Positions 4,568 to 9,290 of a stretch of DNA of 9,290 nt are shown here, in pieces (position 1 is the stretch's first letter; each line of letters opens with the position of its first letter). This DNA is from Methylovulum sp. (GTDB taxonomy: Bacteria; Pseudomonadota; Gammaproteobacteria; Methylococcales; Methylomonadaceae). The notes under the pieces were generated by a model, which worked only from the letters and a program-made list of their open reading frames with translations, did not search any database and was not told the origin of the DNA. The DNA lies in NCBI GenBank assembly GCA_004299465.1, contig SCST01000002.1, forward strand, positions 1 to 9,290, given 5' to 3'. A program made the translations under genes and the position numbers.

Positions 4568-6079
4568 ATGAGTTTTAATTTGTTAAGCGTTGTTTGGATA
4601 CCCATCCAACACCAAGGCAACTACCAAAAAATAAGCCTAAAGCAACTTTTGTGTGGCGAACAAACAGGTGAGTTATGTTTGCCGCGAGACGATATGGAAC
4701 TGGCTTGCTTGCACTTGTTGTGCGCCATCACCCAAGTGTTGTTCTTGCCTAGCAACAAAAAGGCGCTGTTGAAATACCTGAAAGAACCGATAAGTGCTGA
4801 CATTTATGAGGATGCTTGTTCCGACAAAATGGACTGGTTTGATTTGAATCATGAGAAAACGCCATTCATGCAAATACGAGGGGTTAAATCTACCCAACCA
4901 ACGCCGATGGATAAATTACTGGCTGGCGTTGCCGACGGCACTAACAAAGCCTTTGTCAATCCGCAAGGTTTGGCGGAAGCCTTGTGCGGCGGCTGTGTCG
5001 CCGTCGCCCTGTTCAATGCCGCCAATAACTGCCCTAGCATGGGTGGTGGTTTTAAAGGTAGCTTGCGCGGCAATACGCCCATAACGGTATTGATAAAAGG
5101 CCGTGATCTTCGGGAAACAGTTTGGCTGAATGTTCTCAGTGAAGAGGCTGTAGAGGAATTCATGCCCATGCCTTGGCATGAACGTACCAAAGACCAGTTG
5201 CCGAATTATCTGGAACTCGTCAAAGCCGACAGCAAAATCCCGGTCTCCGCCATCGGCCTCAATCGTGGTTTATTGTGGCAACCTGCACATTTTGAACTGT
5301 TGCCGCCTCAAACCATAGGCCGTTGCAGTTGCTGCGGCTGTGAAGAAGCTGTTTATAACGGCTTTAACAAAGCAAAATTTAGTTACACCATAGAAGGCGT
5401 TTGGCCGCATCCGCTATCGTCGCGCATGTTCAGCATCAAAAAAGGCGAAAAAGAAGAAAAGTTCCCGTCGTTTACCACCACTGCACCAACCTGGACGCAT
5501 ATGAGCCGTTTGGTTATCGATCAATTGGATGATAAGGGCAAGGGGGGGCATGAAGCCGCGCCTGTCATCAAACAAGCCAGAAAATTAGTGGCGGCCTATA
5601 AAATCCAGCTCATCATCGGCGGCTACCGCAACAACCAAGCCACGATATTGGAGCGGCGGCATGAACTCTTTAGTTTGGCGCAAGGCTGGGCGGAACATGG
5701 CGACACCATCCAGCAACTTATCGGCAATGGCTTGGCTTATAAATCGGCGTTACGGAAGGCATTGTATTTGTTTGCCGTTGGCGTTAAAGACAAAGTGTAC
5801 GGTTCGGGTGTCAACCTTTGTGATCCGGTTGAAACTCAATATTACCAACAAACCGAAAAGCTGGTGCGCGATAGCTTGGCAGAGATAAATTTCAATGCCT
5901 CCCAAGACGCTGTCCAAGCATTAAACCAGCAACTTAAAGCCATCGCTGTTGACTTGTTCAATCAAGCTACCGAACCCTATCGCCAAGAGCCCAAAATGCT
6001 CAAGGCCTTGGCGTGGGCGCGGCGATCTTTAAATAAATCATTAAGAGAACTTGAACCTGAAGGAGACACGCATGAGTGA
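4568..6079 (+). CDS. cas8e: Cascade large subunit Cas8e (CasA/Cse1)
   Basis: A 503-residue subunit (E. coli CasA has 502) that reads the PAM, opens the duplex and, after R-loop completion, recruits Cas3. The N-terminus FNLLSVVWIPIQ is typical. The L1 loop around AFVNPQG (128-134) lies at the same numbering as in E. coli. CGGCVAVALFN (140-150) and the G-rich loop GGGFKGSLRG (159-168) follow. A cysteine cluster CSCCGC (253-258) suggests a metal-binding knuckle. GGYRNNQATILERRHE contains the glutamine wedge (Q357) used to split the duplex at the PAM. The C-terminal part is helical, consistent with the four-helix bundle. ATG 4568 has AGGA 7 bases upstream. The end overlaps cas11 by 8 bases. The PAM-reading elements are intact, so recognition of an AAG PAM is expected. 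Confidence 0.96.
   Translation: MSFNLLSVVWIPIQHQGNYQKISLKQLLCGEQTGELCLPRDDMELACLHLLCAITQVLFLPSNKKALLKYLKEPISADIYEDACSDKMDWFDLNHEKTPFMQIRGVKSTQPTPMDKLLAGVADGTNKAFVNPQGLAEALCGGCVAVALFNAANNCPSMGGGFKGSLRGNTPITVLIKGRDLRETVWLNVLSEEAVEEFMPMPWHERTKDQLPNYLELVKADSKIPVSAIGLNRGLLWQPAHFELLPPQTIGRCSCCGCEEAVYNGFNKAKFSYTIEGVWPHPLSSRMFSIKKGEKEEKFPSFTTTAPTWTHMSRLVIDQLDDKGKGGHEAAPVIKQARKLVAAYKIQLIIGGYRNNQATILERRHELFSLAQGWAEHGDTIQQLIGNGLAYKSALRKALYLFAVGVKDKVYGSGVNLCDPVETQYYQQTEKLVRDSLAEINFNASQDAVQALNQQLKAIAVDLFNQATEPYRQEPKMLKALAWARRSLNKSLRELEPEGDTHE
6061..6065 (+). promoter_or_regulatory. Ribosome-binding site of cas11
   Basis: AGGAG lies 6 bases before ATG 6072 and inside the end of cas8e. It fixes the cas11 start at 6072 rather than at the in-frame ATG 6051, which has no such signal. 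Confidence 0.85.
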
Positions 6080-6542
6080 GGAGAAATACAAACCTGTCGA
6101 TTTCATGGCGTTGTATCAACGCTATGGAGGATTAGGGCTTGGCCCGCAAGCAGAATTAAAACGGGTTATGAATCCTGATGATTTAGCTGTAATACCCGCT
6201 TTCTACCGGGTATTACAAGACAACAAGTCTTACGAAAAAATGAGGCGTTTGATGTTTTGCTTGCCACATATCAAGCATGTAGATGGCGGTGATTCGTTGG
6301 GTAAGGCTTTAGCTAAAGCGGAAATTAACGAAAAACGTTTGTTTATGGTTATCCGTTCGCAAGAGCCTAATGACTTGATCCAATTGCGCCGATTATTGAA
6401 GCAAGCTAAACAACCTGCTGTAGATTGGTTACAAATGGCCAACGCGCTTTGGTGGTGGGATCATCCAAATCAACAATCAAAACGCCAATTACTGGAAGAT
6501 TTTTTCTTTTACCAAAACACCAAACCCCAAGCTTCCACTTAA
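6072..6542 (+). CDS. cas11: Cascade small subunit Cas11 (Cse2/CasB)
   Basis: A 156-residue, mostly helical basic protein beginning MSEEKYKPVDFMALYQRYGG. In type I-E, two copies form the belly of Cascade and hold the displaced DNA strand. The length fits (E. coli CasB has 160). GLGPQAELKRV near the N-terminus, followed by FYRVLQ and MRRLMFCLPHI, and RLLKQAKQPAVDWLQMANALWWWD near the end match the family pattern. The gene overlaps cas8e by 8 bases and is 17 bases before cas7e. The frame could be read from ATG 6051, but the ribosome-binding site at 6061-6065 favours 6072. Nothing looks broken. Confidence 0.93.
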   Translation: MSEEKYKPVDFMALYQRYGGLGLGPQAELKRVMNPDDLAVIPAFYRVLQDNKSYEKMRRLMFCLPHIKHVDGGDSLGKALAKAEINEKRLFMVIRSQEPNDLIQLRRLLKQAKQPAVDWLQMANALWWWDHPNQQSKRQLLEDFFFYQNTKPQAST

Positions 6543-6559
6543 TAAAAGGAACCTAAACC

Positions 6560-7684
6560 ATGAACGAAAACTTTATCAACTTTCACATCCTGATTTCCCA
6601 CAGCCCATCTTGTTTGAACCGTGATGATATGAATATGCAGAAATCCGCCATTTTTGGCGGTAAACGACGGGTTCGGATTTCCAGCCAAAGTTTGAAACGG
6701 ACGATGCGAACTAGCGATTATTACCGCCAGCATTTGGGCGAACCCAGTATACGCACCAACCATTTGGCAGATTTTCAGCATCAAGCTATTGCCGCATTAT
6801 CAGACCGTTATGATGAAAACCTCATCAAACAAGCCATCGACTACATTTCCGGCAAAGACAGCAGTGCCGACAAAGCCAAAGACGATGCGGTTGCCGCTTG
6901 GGTATTGGAAGAAGTGGCTTATTTTTGCGACCAAATCAAAAAACTGGAAGCCGAAGGCGTTGATGCCAAAAAATTGCAGAAGCTGATCGAAAAAGACGGC
7001 TTGGCTTTCCGGCAAGCCATGGCAAACGGTTTGGACATTGCCCTATCAGGCCGTATGGCAACCTCTGGCTTAATGAGCGAAGTCGGCAAAATTGACGGTG
7101 CTTTAGCCGTTGCCCACGCCATTACCACTCACGCTGTTGATGCCGACATCGACTGGTTTACTGCCGTCGACGATTTGCAAGATTTAGGTTCTGCTCATTT
7201 GGGTACGCAAGAATTTTCTTCCGGCGTTTTCTACCGTTATGCCAGCCTCAACCTCAAACAACTACAAGTCAATATGGGTTTGCTGCCAGACATTAAAGCC
7301 GAAGAAACCGCTGATAGCCGTACCAAAGCGTTAGATATTGCCGCCCACGTCCTGCATTTGCTGGCAACCGAAGTGCCGAGCGCCAAGCAACAAAGCTTTG
7401 CCGCGCATAACTTGGCGGATTTGGCTTTGGTCAGTTTTTCAGTTCAGCCCATTTCCTTAGCCAATGCGTTTGAAAAACCCATACAAGCTGACCACAAAGG
7501 CGGTTTTAGGGAAGCGTCGTTAAAAGAACTCAACGCCTATTGGGATAAAGTCCATTGCGGCTACGGCTTGCATGAACGGTGTGCGGAATTTTCTTTGGAA
7601 GCCCTAGGCTTGCCTGACGGCATCACGGCCAAACCCTCACTGCCGGAACTGGAAAATTGGTTAAGAAATAATGGGCAAGCTTAA
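6560..7684 (+). CDS. cas7e: Cascade backbone subunit Cas7e (CasC/Cse4)
   Basis: A 374-residue RAMP-fold protein (E. coli CasC has 363). In type I-E, six copies form the helical backbone that grips the crRNA spacer; their thumbs force every sixth base out of pairing. The start [19 protein letters not shown] and the next segment [18 protein letters not shown] are the family's most conserved part. [18 protein letters not shown] and [18 protein letters not shown] in the middle are also characteristic. ATG 6560 has AAAGGA about 9 bases upstream. The flip-out of every sixth base is relevant to the mini-CRISPR target, whose only seed-side mismatch is at position 6. The gene appears intact. Confidence 0.97.
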   Translation: MNENFINFHILISHSPSCLNRDDMNMQKSAIFGGKRRVRISSQSLKRTMRTSDYYRQHLGEPSIRTNHLADFQHQAIAALSDRYDENLIKQAIDYISGKDSSADKAKDDAVAAWVLEEVAYFCDQIKKLEAEGVDAKKLQKLIEKDGLAFRQAMANGLDIALSGRMATSGLMSEVGKIDGALAVAHAITTHAVDADIDWFTAVDDLQDLGSAHLGTQEFSSGVFYRYASLNLKQLQVNMGLLPDIKAEETADSRTKALDIAAHVLHLLATEVPSAKQQSFAAHNLADLALVSFSVQPISLANAFEKPIQADHKGGFREASLKELNAYWDKVHCGYGLHERCAEFSLEALGLPDGITAKPSLPELENWLRNNGQA

Positions 7685-7698
7685 CTGGATTTGCCGTC

Positions 7699-8382
7699 AT
7701 GAATGACTATCTGATCTTAAAATTACAAGGGCCGATGCAGGCTTGGGGTAAGGAAAGTTTTGAAGGCTTGCGGCCTTCCGAACTGTTTCCAGGCCGCAGC
7801 GCCTTGCTTGGTTTATTGGCGGCTTGCTTAGGCATAGACCGTAACGATCGTGAGGGGCAGCAAACACTAGCCGCAAGCGTGTATTTTGCCGTGCGCGTTG
7901 ATCCGGTCTTTGACAAAGAAACTAAAAAGCCCATTGCCACCCAAAAAATGACTGACTACCACACCGTCAAAAATGCGCGGGAAGATTATCGTGGCTTAAA
8001 AAGCCATGGCACCATCCAAACCTGGCGGGAATACTGGCAAGACGCTTGTTACACCGTCGCTGTTTGGAATACGAACAAAGCAATAGTAACCTTGGCGGAG
8101 ATAGCCCAAGCCGTCAAACATCCGCTTTACACCCCCGTATTGGGGCGGCGCAGTTGCCCATTGGCTAGACCCTTGTTTGAAACCACATTGACATCCGAAT
8201 CTGCTTTAGCGGCCTTGGCACAAATTGGCAATCATCAAGGTACTGTTTACAGTGAGGAACCCAGCAAGTGTGCAATCGAACTGAAAAAACGGGACGTGCC
8301 GATTACCCATCAGCCCCGCCAATTCGCTAGCCGCACTGTATATTTGACCACTAGCCAAGGAGTGCCGCATGTACCTCAGTAA
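7699..8382 (+). CDS. cas5e: Cascade subunit Cas5e (CasD)
   Basis: A 227-residue RAMP protein (E. coli CasD has 224) that caps the 5' handle of the crRNA and contacts Cas8e. The N-terminus YLILKLQGPMQAWG, with FEGLRPSELFPGRSALLGLL and ACLGI, matches the family closely. DYHTVKNAREDYRGLKSH with TIQTWREYW, and LGRRSCPL and RQFASR further on, are also family hallmarks. It starts 14 bases after cas7e and has only a weak ribosome-binding site, so translation may be coupled to cas7e. Its end overlaps cas6e by 14 bases. In type I-E, Cas5e does not cut RNA; Cas6e does. Confidence 0.96.
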   Translation: MNDYLILKLQGPMQAWGKESFEGLRPSELFPGRSALLGLLAACLGIDRNDREGQQTLAASVYFAVRVDPVFDKETKKPIATQKMTDYHTVKNAREDYRGLKSHGTIQTWREYWQDACYTVAVWNTNKAIVTLAEIAQAVKHPLYTPVLGRRSCPLARPLFETTLTSESALAALAQIGNHQGTVYSEEPSKCAIELKKRDVPITHQPRQFASRTVYLTTSQGVPHVPQ

Positions 8383-8989
8383 AATCCATATCCCTTGGGC
8401 GCAAGCAAAAAACCCTTACCAATTTCATCAGGCGTTGTGGCGATTATTTCCGGGACACGAAGAAGCAGATCGAGACTTTTTATTCCGTGTTGAACAACAG
8501 CAAACAGGAGTTGGGGCGCAGGTACTCATACAATCGCCACTACAACCGCAAAGCACGGAACAAAGCCCGATTTTGCTGGCTGCTCCGCGTGAATTTGCTT
8601 TGAATATCCCAAACAACCAACGGTTGCGGTTTAGGCTACGCGCAAATCCTATCAAAACGATCAAAGACAACAGTAAAGGCACCGTTGAGAAAAGGGGCAA
8701 AACCTTTACCAAAACCGTGCGTGTGCCGCTGTTACACGAAGAACAGCAACAGGCCTGGTTGGAACGCAAGCTACAAACCTTCGCTCAATTGGAAACACTA
8801 ATCATACAGCCAGAACCTGTGTTGTATTTCCGCAAAGCCAAAGAAGGCCGGAGCGGCAAAATCCAGCCCGTGTTATTTGATGGCATTTTTACGGTAACTG
8901 ATGCGGAAGCTTTCAAGAAGGCGATTGTGCAGGGCATTGGCCCAGCCAAAGCATTCGGTTGCGGATTGTTGTCGGTGGCTAGAGCATAA
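8369..8989 (+). CDS. cas6e: crRNA endoribonuclease Cas6e (CasE)
   Basis: A 206-residue protein (E. coli CasE has 199) that binds the repeat hairpin and cuts just after its stem, leaving the 8-nt handle, then stays on the crRNA 3' end in Cascade. The start MYLSKIHI and YQFHQALWRLFPG place the catalytic histidine at H20, the same number as in E. coli. DFLFRVE, FRLRANPIKT, SGKIQPVLFDG and the glycine-rich GIGPAKAFGCGLLS (C-terminal) complete the family pattern. AAGGAG (8357-8362) lies 6 bases before ATG 8369. The presence of an intact Cas6e means the hairpins of the mini-CRISPR upstream of cas8e could be processed. It is the last gene of the module here; cas1 and cas2 do not follow. Confidence 0.96.
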   Translation: MYLSKIHIPWAQAKNPYQFHQALWRLFPGHEEADRDFLFRVEQQQTGVGAQVLIQSPLQPQSTEQSPILLAAPREFALNIPNNQRLRFRLRANPIKTIKDNSKGTVEKRGKTFTKTVRVPLLHEEQQQAWLERKLQTFAQLETLIIQPEPVLYFRKAKEGRSGKIQPVLFDGIFTVTDAEAFKKAIVQGIGPAKAFGCGLLSVARA

Positions 8990-9128
8990 TGGAGAGATTA
9001 TTTTGGAAATCAAAGCATTTAGTAAAAGAACTTTGCTAAACCAAATTTTAAGACATTATGTTTAGCCTTTGATTAATAATCACTTTACTATAGCCTATAA
9101 AATACCCGGCCTGTCCCATAGGTGATCC
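8990..9128. other. Intergenic gap after cas6e
   Basis: About 139 AT-rich bases where cas1 would normally begin. A 7-base inverted repeat GCTAAAC (9035-9041) / GTTTAGC (9060-9066) with an 18-base loop is present, but no T run follows it. TATAAA (9096-9101) could be a -10 for the gene at 9129, with only a weak -35 upstream. Two frames of 16 and 20 codons (8989-9039 and 9003-9065) show no recognisable homology. Confidence 0.5.
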
Positions 9129-9276
9129 ATGCAAATCAATACCCAAATCGACGACAGCTATCAACAAAAAATAGCCGCCATACATGAAGCCACCCAATTG
9201 AATACGCCAGAAATTATCAAGCAAGCTTTGGATTTGTTGTACGAAAAAACTGCCCTGACAGGCAGGCAAAAGAACC
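9129..9276 (+). CDS. Ribbon-helix-helix antitoxin-like protein, partial
   Basis: ATG 9129, with AGGTGA just upstream, opens a frame of 49 full codons that runs into adapter sequence at 9277. The start MQINTQIDDSYQQKIAAIHE, then ATQLNTPEIIKQALDLLYEK, has the strand-helix-turn-helix pattern of short CopG/Arc-type ribbon-helix-helix proteins. These are most often antitoxins that repress their own promoter. The length and the partner gene cannot be seen because the contig ends. If it is an antitoxin, the Cas module is flanked by toxin-antitoxin genes on both sides. A different small regulator is possible. Confidence 0.6.
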
Positions 9277-9290
9277 AGATCGGAAGAGCA
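9277..9290 (+). other. Illumina adapter sequence at the contig end
   Basis: The last 14 bases, AGATCGGAAGAGCA, are identical to the start of the Illumina TruSeq read-1 adapter. They are not genomic. Residues translated from 9277 onwards are artefactual. Confidence 0.93.

Noticed and set aside
6051..6071. An earlier ATG for cas11
   Set aside because: No ribosome-binding site precedes it, and the family's usual start fits ATG 6072 with AGGAG in place.
8989..9065. Short frames of 16 and 20 codons right after cas6e, possible start of a lost cas1
   Set aside because: Neither resembles the Cas1e N-terminus, and both end within a few dozen bases.
9048..9269. A 73-codon minus-strand frame at the right end
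   Set aside because: It is opposite the ribbon-helix-helix-like gene and has no ribosome-binding site or family pattern.

Overview
The window is an accessory-genome segment, most likely from a gammaproteobacterium. The Cas proteins resemble the Escherichia coli type I-E set along their whole length, down to active-site context, and base composition is moderate with AT-rich intergenic stretches. I cannot name the genus. The last 14 bases are the start of an Illumina adapter, so real sequence ends at about 9276 and the right edge is a contig end.

Left part (1-1404): a 5'-truncated fragment of a GT41 (SPINDLY/OGT-like) glycosyltransferase on the minus strand. Next is a minus-strand toxin-antitoxin operon: a small antitoxin followed, with a 4-base GTGA overlap, by a Doc-type Fic-fold toxin. 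Then comes a decayed IS30-family remnant, with one terminal inverted repeat and the first 24 transposase codons. This looks like mobile-element debris beside a CRISPR locus.

Main part (1405-8989): a plus-strand type I-E interference module, cas3, then cas8e-cas11-cas7e-cas5e-cas6e, with all genes full length. No cas1 or cas2 and no ordinary array are present. cas6e is followed by a 139-base gap and the start of a ribbon-helix-helix antitoxin-like gene.

The most interesting part is the 454-base gap between cas3 and cas8e. It holds a one-spacer mini-CRISPR on the minus strand (4321 to 4232): an intact I-E repeat with the ATAAACCG handle, a spacer of exactly 32 bases, and a degenerate terminal repeat that keeps a 6-bp stem and 4-base loop at the same repeat positions. 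The first 17 spacer bases match, with one mismatch, a site 60 bases further on (4367-4383). That site has an AAG PAM in the correct place, and the mismatch falls at spacer position 6, which Cascade flips out. Pairing fails beyond position 17. The site adjoins the likely promoter of the cascade operon. This is the arrangement expected of a crRNA-like regulatory RNA (CreR/CreA type) that guides Cascade to repress its own operon without cleavage. The first gene of the repressed unit is an unlisted 35-codon gene (4447-4554) for a single-span hydrophobic peptide with a good ribosome-binding site. It could be a toxin kept silent by Cascade, a CRISPR-guarded addiction module. The regulatory RNA is well supported by sequence; the toxin role is speculation.
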